Source: Kitasatospora sp. MAP12-44
Lineage (GTDB): Bacteria > Actinomycetota > Actinomycetes > Streptomycetales > Streptomycetaceae
Length of the DNA: 64,000 nt
Reading direction: 5' to 3'
Assembly: GCF_029892095.1 (NCBI RefSeq)
Contig: NZ_JARZAE010000004.1
Location: forward strand, 4,526,001 to 4,590,000
Shown here: positions 16,237 through 25,913 of the stretch, piece by piece
How positions within the stretch are numbered: the stretch's first letter is position 1
Layout: each line of letters begins with the position of its first letter
The notes under the pieces: model-generated
The model's database searches: none
Told to the model about the DNA's origin: nothing
Seen by the model: the letters and a program-made list of their open reading frames with translations, nothing else
Position numbers and translations under genes: made by a program

Positions 16237-16290
16237 GGTCCCCCCGTCGGCGCGCGAATCGGCAGAGCCTAGCGTGCGGCCGGGGGGACC
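16237..16290 (+). terminator. Possible terminator after the E1/E2 operon
   Basis: A 10-bp perfect inverted repeat (GGTCCCCCCG at 16237-16246 and its complement at 16281-16290) encloses a long 34-nt loop, starting 15 nt past the E2 stop. The long loop makes this a weaker call than other terminators here. Confidence 0.4.
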
Positions 16291-16318
16291 GTCCGGCGTT
16301 CGCCGGATTTGTCGGATG

Positions 16319-17989
16319 AGCTTTTCGGTCATGCCACGCTACCCAAGCGTTGCTGGGACGACCGGAGGCGAAACGATTCTTTTGAGTACGCGTCAGGCTG
16401 ATGTCACGCCGCTTCCCGTGCTGCTGGTCCGCTCCGGACACGGGTCGGCCGCGGTCGCCGCCGTGCCGGGGATGCCGGCGCCGGCGCCCTCACGTCCGGC
16501 CCTGGTGCCGACCGAGGTCGCCGGTGTCCCCGTACCGCCGCGCCCCACCGCGCCGCCGACCATCCCCGCGCCATCGGCCATCCCCGGGCCGCCGCCGGTG
16601 CCCGTGGTGCCGCTGCCGGGCCACGCACCCACCCCGGCGGCCTTCCTACCGCCGCCGCGACCGGCCGAACGTCCTGCAGCCGAGCGCCTCGCCATTGAGC
16701 GCCCCGCCATCGAGCCGCTCTTCAGCTGGGCGCCCGGGCTCAACTGGGCGGGCCCCGGCGACCAGTGGAGCCAAGCCTGGGAGACGACGGCGCCCGGCGC
16801 ACTGCCTCCCGCCTCCGCCAGCGTCCCGCCGCCCGAGCGGCCGGCTGCCGCCGAGCCGCCCACGGCCCGCGACATCGAGCTGATCCGCGCCAGCCTGGCC
16901 GCCGTCGAGCCGGTCGCCGACCGGGCCACCGCGCACTTCTACGCGCTGATCTTCGAGCGGCACCCGGAGCTGCGCGCGCTCTTCCCCGCCGCGATGGACG
17001 TCCAGCGGGACCGCCTCTTCCGGGCTCTGCTGATGTCCGCCCGCAGCGCCGACGACCCGGCCGGCCTGACCGCGTACCTGAGCCGGCTGGGCCAGGGCCA
17101 CCGCAAGTACGGGACGCTGAGCGGCCACTACCCGGTGGTCGGGGAGTGCCTGATCGCGGCGCTGGAGAAGTACTGCGCCGGCCGCTGGGACGCCGCGACC
17201 GAGCTGGCCTGGCGCCGCGCGTACGGCCTGATCTCCAAGATCATGATCGACGCCGCCGAGGGCGCGGCCCGGCAGTCGCCGCCCTGGTGGCAGGCCGAGG
17301 TGGTCTCGCACCAGCAGCGCGGCCGGGACGTCGCGGTGATCACCGTCCGCCCCGACCAGCCCTACCCGTACCGGGCCGGCCAGCACACCACCCTGGAGAC
17401 GCCCTGGTGGCCGCGGGTCTGGCGGCACTTCTCGTTCGCCACCGCGCCGCGCCCGGACGGCCTGCTCACCTTCCACGTCAAGGCACTGCCGGCCGGCTGG
17501 GTGAGCACCGCGCTGGTCCGCCGGGCCGCCCCCGGGGACGTCCTGCGGCTGGGCCAGCCGGACGGCGCGATGGTGGTCGACCACGCCGATCCGGCGCACC
17601 TGCTCTGCCTGGGCGGCGGCACCGGCATCGCGCCGATCTGCGCGCTGGTCGAGGAGGTGGCCGAACGCGGCGCGGCCGGCCGCCGGGTCGAGGTCTTCTA
17701 CGGCGCGCGGCAGGCCGCGGAGCTGTACGAGCTGGACCACCTGCGCGCGCTGGAGCAGCTCCACCCCTGGCTCGCGGTACGGCCGGTGGTCTCCGAGGAG
17801 CGCGGGCGGCCGGGCTCGGCGCCGGCCGGACTGCTCACCGACGTGGTGGCCCGGCTCGGACCGTGGGACGGCCACCAGGCCTTCCTGAGCGGCCCGGCCG
17901 CGATGGTGCGCCGCGGCGCGGGCGCGCTGCTGCGCTCCGGCGTGCGGCCCGAACACATCCGGCACGACCTGGTCGGCGATCTGGCGTAG
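16319..17989 (+). CDS. Flavohaemoprotein (globin + FAD/NAD(P)H reductase) with Pro-rich N-terminal extension
   Basis: The C-terminal ~370 residues form a flavohaemoglobin. A globin domain (IELIRASLAAVEPVADRATA, HFYALIFERHPELRALFP, and LGQGHRKYGTLSGHYPVVG, which contains the likely proximal His) comes first. An FAD domain (AGQHTTLE, WRHFSFATAP) and an NAD domain (CLGGGTGIAPICALVEEV, VFYGAR) follow. These enzymes detoxify nitric oxide by dioxygenation to nitrate. The first ~170 residues are Pro/Ala-rich, low-complexity and not part of the family. The start is unsettled: ATG 16319, ATG 16334 and TTG 16381 are all in frame, and GGAGG lies about 13 nt before the TTG. I saw no recognisable NsrR palindrome upstream. 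Confidence 0.88.
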   Translation, partial: SFSVMPRYPSVAGTTGGETILLSTRQADVTPLPVLLVRSGHGSAAVAAVPGMPAPAPSRPALVPTEVAGVPVPPRPTAPPTIPAPSAIPGPPPVPVVPLPGHAPTPAAFLPPPRPAERPAAERLAIERPAIEPLFSWAPGLNWAGPGDQWSQAWETTAPGALPPASASVPPPERPAAAEPPTARDIELIRASLAAVEPVADRATAHFYALIFERHPELRALFPAAMDVQRDRLFRALLMSARSADDPAGLTAYLSRLGQGHRKYGTLSGHYPVVGECLIAALEKYCAGRWDAATELAWRRAYGLISKIMIDAAEGAARQSPPWWQAEVVSHQQRGRDVAVITVRPDQPYPYRAGQHTTLETPWWPRVWRHFSFATAPRPDGLLTFHVKALPAGWVSTALVRRAAPGDVLRLGQPDGAMVVDHADPAHLLCLGGGTGIAPICALVEEVAERGAAGRRVEVFYGARQAAELYELDHLRALEQLHPWLAVRPVVSEERGRPGSAPAGLLTDVVARLGPWDGHQAFLSGPAAMVRRGAGALLRSGVRPEHIRHDLVGDLA

Positions 17990-18001
17990 GGGGTGGCGGC
18001 G

Positions 18002-18559
18002 TTACCCGAGGTCGTCGGCGAGCATCGCCCGGACACCCTCGATGTTGGCGGCCAGGAAGGCCCGCAGCGCGGGCGGCACCAGGTTCACCGAGGTGACCCC
18101 CTCCCTGGTGAACGGCAGCCGGACGATCTCGTACTCGCCGCGCGGTTCGTCCACCTCGGGACCGTGCCGCCGCTCGGGGTCCATCGCGGCCAGCCGGCAG
18201 ACGAAGAAGTGCTGCACCTTGACCCCGTGCGGGTGCGCCAGGCTGCCGTCCTCGTGGTGCGCGTGCGCGACGGTGTCGACGAAGGCCGGCACGACGTCGA
18301 CCACCTTGCCGCCGAGCTCCTCGTCGACCTCCCGGTGCAGCGCGTCGGTGACGGTCCGGTCCTCGGGCTCCACCCCGCCGCCGGGGGTGATCCAGTACGG
18401 ATTGCTGCCGGGGCGGGTCCGCTTGATCACCACCAGCGAGGCGGTGGCGTGCGGGTCGTCGGGGGAGAGGTCCAGCAGGATCGCCCGGGCCGTGCGCTTG
18501 ACGACCGGGCGGGGGTGCGGAGTGCGGGACGGTCGGGCGTCGGAACGGCCCATGGTCAC
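18002..18559 (-). CDS. Nudix hydrolase
   Basis: A 185-residue protein with the Nudix fold and catalytic helix GGGVEPEDRTVTDALHREVDEELGG, given here in two parts: GGGVEPEDRTV and TDALHREVDEELGG. The REVDEELGG half is canonical, while spacing to the upstream Glu is shifted by two residues relative to the standard box. VKRTARAILLDL starts the fold. Nudix enzymes hydrolyse nucleoside diphosphates linked to another moiety; the substrate is unknown. The GTG at 18559 has GGAGGT 8 nt upstream and is preferred over the ATG two codons later. It converges on the flavohaemoprotein gene with 12 bp between. Confidence 0.85.
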   Translation of the reverse strand: MTMGRSDARPSRTPHPRPVVKRTARAILLDLSPDDPHATASLVVIKRTRPGSNPYWITPGGGVEPEDRTVTDALHREVDEELGGKVVDVVPAFVDTVAHAHHEDGSLAHPHGVKVQHFFVCRLAAMDPERRHGPEVDEPRGEYEIVRLPFTREGVTSVNLVPPALRAFLAANIEGVRAMLADDLG

Positions 18560-18683
18560 CTCGGGTCACCTCCGGAAGGCCGGTCGGCTGCCGGACCGGC
18601 ACGTTGTGCGGGAGTCTCCCGCAGCCGACGGCCTCCGAAACTCGCACAGGCGGGCGAAGAGGAGCCAATGATTCCGTTCGGTC

Positions 18684-19061
18684 TCAGTCGTCGTCGCCGA
18701 ACGCCAGGTGCAGGCCCCAGGAGACCAGGCTGATGATCAGCGAGCCGAGCAGCGCCGGCCAGAACCCCGTCACATGGAAGTCCAGGCTGAGCTTGTCCGA
18801 GGCGAACGAGGTGAGCAGGAGCATCAGGGCGTTGATGACGAAGGTGATCAGGCCCAGGGTGAGGATGAACAGCGGGAAGGAGAAGAGCTTCACCAGCGGC
18901 TTGATCAGCCAGTTCACCACCCCGAAGACCAGCGCGACGGCGATCACCGTCAGCGTCCGGTGCTGCCAGTCGCCGCTGGAGAGCGTGATCCCGTTGACGA
19001 TCCAGGCGGCGACCCAGATGGCTGCCGCGTTGATGAGGGTCTTGACCGCGAAGTGCTTCAT
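18684..19061 (-). CDS. Small membrane protein of the phage-holin-like / YvlD (DUF360) family
   Basis: A 125-residue protein with about four hydrophobic segments: AVKTLINAAAIWVAAWIV, LTVIAVALVFGVVNWLI, LFSFPLFILTLGLITFVINA and FWPALLGSLIISLVSWGLHL, ending in an acidic GDDD. The PLVKLFSFPLFILTLGL core is typical of the YvlD/DUF360 holin-like family of actinobacteria. Despite the name, most members are not tied to phages; the role is unknown. It is divergent from the cupin gene, with a 105-bp intergenic region. Confidence 0.8.
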   Translation of the reverse strand: MKHFAVKTLINAAAIWVAAWIVNGITLSSGDWQHRTLTVIAVALVFGVVNWLIKPLVKLFSFPLFILTLGLITFVINALMLLLTSFASDKLSLDFHVTGFWPALLGSLIISLVSWGLHLAFGDDD

Positions 19062-19166
19062 GACTCCGCATGGTCGCAGGCCCGGGCGCTCGGCGAAAGC
19101 TTCGGTCGGTGCATCTTGTGCGACACGGTGTTGAATGCCGCTGTACCGAGGTGAGGGAGCAGGGCG

Positions 19167-19484
19167 ATGAAGGTCTTCCGGCTGGACGAGCTGGACGAGG
19201 AGCGGGCCGCCAACCAGGGCGCGTACCTGCGCTTCCTGAAGGAGCGGCAGATGTCCGCCGGGCTGTACGCGCTGTCGCCCGGCGACACCGACACCCAGAG
19301 CGCGCACGAGCAGGACGAGATCTACCAGGTGATCAGCGGCCGGGCCTATCTGACCGTCGGCTCCGAGACCACCACGGTCGGCCGGGGCACCGTGGCGTAC
19401 GTACCGGCCGGGGTGCCGCACCGGTTCCACCACATCACCGAGGAACTGCGGGTGCTGGTGGTCTTCTCACCCCCTGAGGCGTAG
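19167..19484 (+). CDS. Small cupin-domain protein
   Basis: A 105-residue single-domain cupin. Cupin motif 1 is seen as SAHEQDEIYQVISGRAYLTVG, written here as SAHEQDEIYQVISG then RAYLTVG. Motif 2 is VPAGVPHRFHH. Metal ligands are likely His and Glu of HEQDE plus the His of VPHRF. Enzymatic or sensor role unknown. A GAGG-rich ribosome site precedes the ATG. tenA starts 27 nt downstream, so the two are probably one transcript; a link to thiamine salvage is inference only. Confidence 0.85.
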   Translation: MKVFRLDELDEERAANQGAYLRFLKERQMSAGLYALSPGDTDTQSAHEQDEIYQVISGRAYLTVGSETTTVGRGTVAYVPAGVPHRFHHITEELRVLVVFSPPEA

Positions 19485-19511
19485 CGGAGGCCGGCACGTA
19501 GGGTCGGGGGC

Positions 19512-20180
19512 ATGACGCAGACGCTGACCGAGGAACTCTGGACGGCCATCGAGCCGGTGTACGCGCAGATCCTCGACCACCCCTTCCTGGCCGGGTTGAC
19601 CGACGGCACCCTGCCGCGCGCCGCGTTCCGGCACTTCGTCGTGCAGGACTCGCACTACCTGCGCGACTACGCCCGGGCGTTGGCGATCTGCGCGGCCAAG
19701 GCGCCGGGCGAGCAGGAGGTCCGGGCCTTCGCCGACGACGCGATCGGGGCGCTGGCCGCCGAACAGGGCATGCACGCGCAGTTCCTGGACGCCTTCGGGG
19801 ACACCGCCGAGCGCGCCGCCGCCGAGCCGGTGCTGCCCACCACCCGCGCCTACACCAGCTACCTGCTGGCCACCGTCTACGGCGGCTCCTTCGCCGAGGC
19901 CGTCGCCGCGGTGCTGCCCTGCTACTGGATCTATGCCCGGGTCGGCGAGCAGCTGCTCGCCAAGTCCTCCCCGGACCCGCTCTACGCCCAGTGGATCGCG
20001 ACCTACGGCGACGAGGCGTTCCAGTCGGTGGTGCGCCGGGTGCTGGCGCTCACCGACCGGCTCGGCGAGGAGCTCTCCGCGGCCGAGCGGCGCCGGGTGA
20101 CCGAGCACTTCTGCACCACCTCGCGCTATGAGTGGATGTTCTGGGACGCCGCCTGGCGGGGCGAGACCTGGCCGGTCTGA
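19512..20180 (+). CDS. tenA: TenA-family aminopyrimidine aminohydrolase (thiaminase II)
   Basis: A 222-residue all-helical protein of the TenA/PQQC fold. Visible motifs: HPFLAGLTDGTLPRAAFRHFVVQDSHYL, given as HPFLAGLTDGTLP and FRHFVVQDSHYL, then the nucleophile Cys in VLPCYWIYARVG, and the late YEWMFWDAAWRGETWPV with the conserved Glu. TenA hydrolyses amino- and formylamino-pyrimidines to HMP, salvaging thiamine breakdown products. It lies 3.4 kb from thiC, which makes HMP by the de novo route, so two HMP supplies sit close together. No TPP riboswitch was seen in front of this gene. Confidence 0.92.
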   Translation: MTQTLTEELWTAIEPVYAQILDHPFLAGLTDGTLPRAAFRHFVVQDSHYLRDYARALAICAAKAPGEQEVRAFADDAIGALAAEQGMHAQFLDAFGDTAERAAAEPVLPTTRAYTSYLLATVYGGSFAEAVAAVLPCYWIYARVGEQLLAKSSPDPLYAQWIATYGDEAFQSVVRRVLALTDRLGEELSAAERRRVTEHFCTTSRYEWMFWDAAWRGETWPV

Positions 20181-20361
20181 CCTGTTGGGGCACCTGGTTC
20201 CCCGGGGTTCCCCTGGCTTCCGGCTCAGGGGGATCTCCGGGTTCTCTCGGGGACCGGATCCCTCGTTTCCGACTCGTCGGGCTCGTACGATCGAGGTACC
20301 GAAAGCAGACGGGATGCGGCGACCACTAGGAGCCGACCCGAGGGGGAGAGAAGGAACGGAC

Positions 20362-20562
20362 ATGGCTGAGCTCTGGAAGTCGCTGCCCTCTTGGGTGCGC
20401 AACATCGTTGTCCCGATCATCGTGCTGGTGCTCGCCTGGAACGTGGTCTGGTTCGTGGTCGGCGTGGTCAGCGCGCTGGTGGGCTTCCTGATCAAGGCGC
20501 TGGTGGTGGTCGGTATCGCGGCCGCCGTGGTGATCCTGGTGAAGAAGGCCGCCAAGAGCTGA
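20362..20562 (+). CDS. 66-residue two-segment membrane protein (DUF5326-like)
   Basis: A short protein, MAELWKSLPSWVRN followed by two adjacent hydrophobic stretches (IVVPIIVLVLAWNVVWFVVGVV and FLIKALVVVGIAAAVVILV) and a basic tail KKAAKS. It matches the small streptomycete DUF5326 membrane proteins by length and composition; no function is known. GAAGGAACGGAC before the ATG is a plausible ribosome site. The 181-nt gap upstream probably carries its promoter. Confidence 0.75.
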   Translation: MAELWKSLPSWVRNIVVPIIVLVLAWNVVWFVVGVVSALVGFLIKALVVVGIAAAVVILVKKAAKS

Positions 20563-20619
20563 CGCTCCTCCCCCGATCGTTCGGCGCCCGTTCCACTCGC
20601 GAGTGGGGCGGGCGTTCGG

Positions 20620-20648
20620 CTGTCATGCGGTTGCTATGACAGCTGTCA
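20620..20648. promoter_or_regulatory. Overlapping palindromes upstream of the VC0807-like gene
   Basis: CTGTCAT-N9-ATGACAG (20620-20642) overlaps a perfect TGACAGCTGTCA (20637-20648), about 95-120 nt before the membrane protein start. Possibly an operator; the half-site resembles the TGTCAC/GTGACA elements near 3771. No regulator is adjacent. Confidence 0.35.
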
Positions 20649-20740
20649 CGCCGAACTGCGCACAGTCGGCACTGACGGGCGGTCAGGCCGGCGCGGCAAG
20701 CTGAACGCAGATCAGGAAGCGAGCTGCACAGGAGCAGACC

Positions 20741-21418
20741 ATGAGCGAGAGCGTCACCGCCCCGGGCGCCGTCGGGACCTCGAACCCGTTGCCGGCCGCG
20801 CTGCGGCCACTGGCGGTGGACATCGTCGTCCCGCTCGCCGTCTACTACCTGGCGCACTCGGTGGCCGGTCTGGGTCTGGTCGCCTCGCTCGCGCTGAGCA
20901 GCGTCGTCCCGGCGGTGCGGACCGTGGCGGGCCTGCTGCAGGAGCGCTCGGTGAACGGGCTGGCGGCGCTGATGCTGGCGGTCAACCTGGTCGGGATCGC
21001 GCTCGGCGCGGTGGCCGGTGATCCGCGGCTGATGATCGCCAAGGACGGCGCGGTGAGCAGCGTCATCGGCCTGTCGATCGTCGTCTCGGCGCTGCGCGGC
21101 CGACCGCTGATGAGCGCCGGCCTCAAGCCCTTCCTGACCAGGGGTGACGTCGGCCTGAGCGCGCGGTGGGACCTGCTGGCGCAGGACTCGACCGAGTTCC
21201 GCCGGGCCGAGCGCCACCACTCGATCATCTGGGGGCTCGCGCTGGTCGCCGAGTGCGTGCTGCGGATCGTCCTCGCCTACACCCTGCCGGTGGCGACCAT
21301 GGTGTGGCTGGCCACCGTGCTGCTGATCGGCGCGATCGGGGTGGCGAGCGTGCTGAGCGGCCCGTCCGGCCAGCGGCTGAAGGCCTTGCTCACGGCCCCT
21401 CGGACTCCCGCGAACTGA
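20741..21418 (+). CDS. VC0807-family integral membrane protein
   Basis: A 225-residue protein with about six hydrophobic segments (DIVVPLAVYYLAHSVAGLGL, ALMLAVNLVGIALGAVAG, AVSSVIGLSIVVSAL, SIIWGLALVAECVLRIVLAY, ATMVWLATVLLIGAIGVASV). The segment with GDPRLMIAKDGAVSS, and RWDLLAQDSTEFRRAERHHS, match the VC0807-type family. Some relatives are annotated as intracellular septation-like; the function is unknown. It ends in a shared bidirectional terminator opposite the flotillin gene. Confidence 0.75.
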   Translation: MSESVTAPGAVGTSNPLPAALRPLAVDIVVPLAVYYLAHSVAGLGLVASLALSSVVPAVRTVAGLLQERSVNGLAALMLAVNLVGIALGAVAGDPRLMIAKDGAVSSVIGLSIVVSALRGRPLMSAGLKPFLTRGDVGLSARWDLLAQDSTEFRRAERHHSIIWGLALVAECVLRIVLAYTLPVATMVWLATVLLIGAIGVASVLSGPSGQRLKALLTAPRTPAN

Positions 21419-21462
21419 CCGAAGCCCGGCCCCCGGAGAACATCCAGGCGGCCGGGCTTCGG
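21419..21462. terminator. Bidirectional terminator between the VC0807-like and flotillin genes
   Basis: A perfect 13-bp inverted repeat (CCGAAGCCCGGCC at 21419-21431 and its complement at 21450-21462) with an 18-nt loop lies between two convergent stops, right behind one and 12 nt from the other. Confidence 0.8.
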
Positions 21463-21474
21463 ACGGCATGCGGG

Positions 21475-22974
21475 TCAGGACGCGGAGTCCCCCTGGAGCG
21501 GAATGCTCTGGGTGGTCGTCCGCTTGGCGCCGGTCTCGGCGGGCACGGCAGCTGTGGTGGCGGGTACGGGGGTCTCGCCGGCGGCGTTCATCGAGCCGAG
21601 CAGCTGGCGGGCCAGGCCGAGGCCGGTGCCGCCCATGGTGAGGGCCTTGGCGAACATCTCGCCCATGCCCTCGGCGCCGTTCAGCAGCACCATGTGCTCG
21701 ACGTTGCCGAAGGCCTCCGCCCCGGCACGCACGATCTCCGGCCAGTTTTCGGCCAGTTGCTGGGCGACCACGGCCTCCTGGTTCTCGGCCAGGGCGGCCG
21801 CGCGGGCCTTGATCGCCTCGGCCTCGGCGAGGCCGAGCGCCTTGGCCGCGGCGGCCGCCGCCAGACCCTTGGCCTCGGCGCTGGCCGCCTCGGCCTGGCC
21901 GGTGGCCCGGGTGGACTCGGCGCTGGCGAGACCGCGGGCCTTGGTGGCCTCGGCCTCGGCGATCGCGGCGATCTTCACCCGGTTCGCCTCGGCGACGGCC
22001 TTGAGCTCGGTCTCCTGGGCCTGCGCCTGGGCGGCCGAGATCCGGGCGTCGCGCTCGGCTTCGGCCTTGGTGCGGGTCTCGTACGCGCGGGCGTCGGCCG
22101 GCTTGCGGACCTCGACCTGCAGCTGCTGCTCGGTGCGGTGCGCCTCCAGCTCGGCGACCTTGGTCTCCTGGACCACGACCTCCTGGCGCGAGGCGGCCTG
22201 GGCGAGCGGTCCGGCCTGCAGCGCGCGGGCCGCCGCCGTGTCCATCTCGGCCTGGTAACCGGCCTGCTGGATACCGGAGTTGCGGGTCGCCTCGGCCTTG
22301 CGGGCGAACGCCTCCTGCTCCGCCTCGGTGGCCTCCCGGTCGGCCGCGGCGGCCGCGATACGGGCATCACGCTGGACAGCCGCGGCGTGCGGGGCGGCCA
22401 AGTTCTTGATGTAGCCGGTCGGGTCCAGGATCTCCTGGATCTGCAGCGAGTCGATGATCAGACCCAGCTTCTCCATCTCGGAGCCGGAGGCGGCCCGGGT
22501 CTCACCGGTCAGCCGCTCGCGGTCGCGGATCATCTCCTCGACCGTCAGCCCGCCGACGATCGAGCGCAGGTGGCCGGCGAAGACGTTGTGGACCCGGTGG
22601 CCCATCATCTTCTGCTGGTCCAGGAAGCGTCGGGCGGCGTTCGCGATGGAGACCTGGTCGTCGCCGACCTTGAAGATCACCACGCCCTTGACCTGCACCG
22701 GGATGCCCTGGGACGTCACGCACTCGACGTCCAGGTCGGCCTCGTTGAGGTCCAGTGACAGCTTGCGGACGACCTGGACGCCCGGGGTGACGAGCGTCCC
22801 GCGCCCGGTCACCACGCGAAAGCCCAGGCCGTCGGCGACGCCCTCGGTGCGGTGCCGGGAGCCCGAGATGATCAGGGCCTCATTGGGCTCGGCCACCCGC
22901 CACATGAGCTTGAACAGAATGATGAACAGGATGATGACTGCGGCGACCCCACCGCCGACGATGCCGAAAAACAT
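21475..22974 (-). CDS. Flotillin-like SPFH-domain membrane scaffold protein
   Basis: A 499-residue protein. An N-terminal membrane anchor (FGIVGGGVAAVIILFIILFKL) is followed by the SPFH/band 7 domain (about residues 30-195; VAEPNEALIISGS, GIPVQVKGVVIFKVG, HLRSIVGGLTVEEMIRDR). A ~200-residue Ala/Glu/Lys coiled coil of the flotillin type follows, with EA-rich repeats such as AEAEATKARGLASAESTRA. Flotillins organise membrane microdomains. The start is set at 22974 (MFFGIVGG) by GGGGGAAAGG just upstream; an ATG 8 codons earlier is less likely. The NfeD-like gene lies 168 bp upstream on the same strand, so they probably act together. Confidence 0.92.
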   Translation of the reverse strand: MFFGIVGGGVAAVIILFIILFKLMWRVAEPNEALIISGSRHRTEGVADGLGFRVVTGRGTLVTPGVQVVRKLSLDLNEADLDVECVTSQGIPVQVKGVVIFKVGDDQVSIANAARRFLDQQKMMGHRVHNVFAGHLRSIVGGLTVEEMIRDRERLTGETRAASGSEMEKLGLIIDSLQIQEILDPTGYIKNLAAPHAAAVQRDARIAAAAADREATEAEQEAFARKAEATRNSGIQQAGYQAEMDTAAARALQAGPLAQAASRQEVVVQETKVAELEAHRTEQQLQVEVRKPADARAYETRTKAEAERDARISAAQAQAQETELKAVAEANRVKIAAIAEAEATKARGLASAESTRATGQAEAASAEAKGLAAAAAAKALGLAEAEAIKARAAALAENQEAVVAQQLAENWPEIVRAGAEAFGNVEHMVLLNGAEGMGEMFAKALTMGGTGLGLARQLLGSMNAAGETPVPATTAAVPAETGAKRTTTQSIPLQGDSAS

Positions 22975-23142
22975 CGGCCTTTCCCCCTTCAGACACACGA
23001 CGTCCCGTGACTGCGCTCGGTTGTGCAGGATGGCGCGGAACCCCGTGGCGACACGTGATTCTGCGCCGATTCCGATCGCTTGGGAAGTCCGATACGGCGT
23101 GTCCTGTCACTCAGTGCCCGCGGAGGCACCTGCGTTCGACTG

Positions 23143-23349
23143 TCAGCCGAACGCGGGGGAGACGTAGACCGTCCGCGGTGGCTGGTATTCGACCACCACG
23201 ACGGGCGTGCCGACGAGCAGCGAATCCCCCGGCGCCGCCGGATACGCGAGGAACGCCTCGGTCCCCTGCCGCTCCGGCACGTGTACCAGCACCTCCCCGA
23301 CCAGTCCCGGTCCGACCTTCCCGGTGACCCGTCCCGTACAGCCGATCAT
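23143..23349 (-). CDS. Short NfeD-like OB-fold protein, likely flotillin partner
   Basis: A 68-residue protein (MIGCTGRVTGKVGPGLVGEV, later TPVVVVEYQPPRTVYVSPAFG). The G-x-TG-x-V pattern, beta-rich composition and VGTPVVVVEYQ-x-R-TVYV ending match the OB domain of NfeD proteins, but without the membrane or protease domains of full-length members. NfeD proteins are commonly encoded next to flotillins and are thought to work with them. Located upstream of the flotillin gene in the same direction. A G-rich ribosome site precedes the ATG. Family call is by pattern only. Confidence 0.65.
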   Translation of the reverse strand: MIGCTGRVTGKVGPGLVGEVLVHVPERQGTEAFLAYPAAPGDSLLVGTPVVVVEYQPPRTVYVSPAFG

Positions 23350-23470
23350 GTGCCCGCCCCCTCTTCGGTTGTGTCGCCGTCCAGTCTGTCCCACTGGCCG
23401 GGAGCTGCCCATATCCAGGACCCCCTCTGGACCGACGCCGGAGCTGCCGCTACCGTATGGACGTCTTTTG

Positions 23471-23490
23471 TGCAGGCAAGACCGCCTGCA
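23471..23490 (+). other. Small perfect hairpin just before the TPP riboswitch
   Basis: TGCAGGC and GCCTGCA with a 6-nt loop lie immediately 5' of the riboswitch core. It may be part of the leader structure or an operator around the thiC promoter. Confidence 0.4.
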
Positions 23491-23492
23491 GA

Positions 23493-25484
<1,992 letters not shown>

Positions 25485-25503
25485 CCACACTCGCCAACGA
25501 TCT

Positions 25504-25545
25504 GGTCCTGCTCTGAGAGGCCGGGGGGCCTCTCAGAGCAGGACC
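25504..25545 (+). terminator. thiC terminator
   Basis: A perfect 19-bp stem (25504-25522 and 25527-25545; GGTCCTGCTCTGAGAGGCC and complement) with a GGGG loop starts 20 nt after the thiC stop. Confidence 0.9.
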
Positions 25546-25647
25546 AAAGATCAGCAAATCCACATCGACGATGCTCTCGCGCTATGGGCGGTCCCGTTCC
25601 CGGATGTCGGGGGAGGGATTGGCGCTTGAACTGGCCAGTTTTCGTGT

Positions 25648-25660
25648 CTGCATTTCGCAG
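25648..25660. promoter_or_regulatory. Possible antitoxin operator before the toxin-antitoxin pair
   Basis: CTGC-N5-GCAG in an A/T-richer stretch lies 22-35 nt before the antitoxin ATG, followed by a TAGAGT -10-like box at 25671-25676. Such modules are usually self-repressed by the antitoxin; the assignment is tentative. Confidence 0.35.
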
Positions 25661-25682
25661 TCAGTGATGCTAGAGTGCAGAT

Positions 25683-25913
25683 ATGACAGCGCTCACCATT
25701 CGCGACGTCCCGGACGATCAGATCCAGACCCTGAAGGTTCGGGCCGCCCAGGCCGGACAGTCGCTCCAGGCATTCATGCAAGACCTGATCGAAAGGGAAG
25801 CGTCCAAGCCCACCATGGCGGAGATGATGGAGCGGCTGAACCGGGAGACCACCGCCCGCGTCAGCGCCGCCGACATCGTCGCTGCCATCGACGAGGGGCG
25901 AGCCGGGCGTTGA
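25683..25913 (+). CDS. VapB/FitA-like ribbon-helix-helix antitoxin
   Basis: A 76-residue protein opening MTALTIRDVPDDQIQTLKVR, then AAQAGQSLQAFMQDLIERE. This is the ribbon-helix-helix pattern of FitA-type VapB antitoxins: a beta strand, two helices and a C-terminal tail that plugs the toxin active site. The end EGRAGR overlaps the toxin start (TTGA), so translation is coupled. It binds the PIN toxin downstream and probably represses its own promoter. The pair lies between thiC and a duplicated thiC 3' end, suggesting recent acquisition. Confidence 0.85.
   Translation: MTALTIRDVPDDQIQTLKVRAAQAGQSLQAFMQDLIEREASKPTMAEMMERLNRETTARVSAADIVAAIDEGRAGR

Noticed and set aside
16223-16390. NsrR site before the flavohaemoprotein gene
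   Set aside because: No 11-1-11 inverted repeat of the known type could be found by eye.
18684-19061. Holin-like gene as a sign of prophage
   Set aside because: No other phage gene is near, and this membrane family is common in chromosomes.
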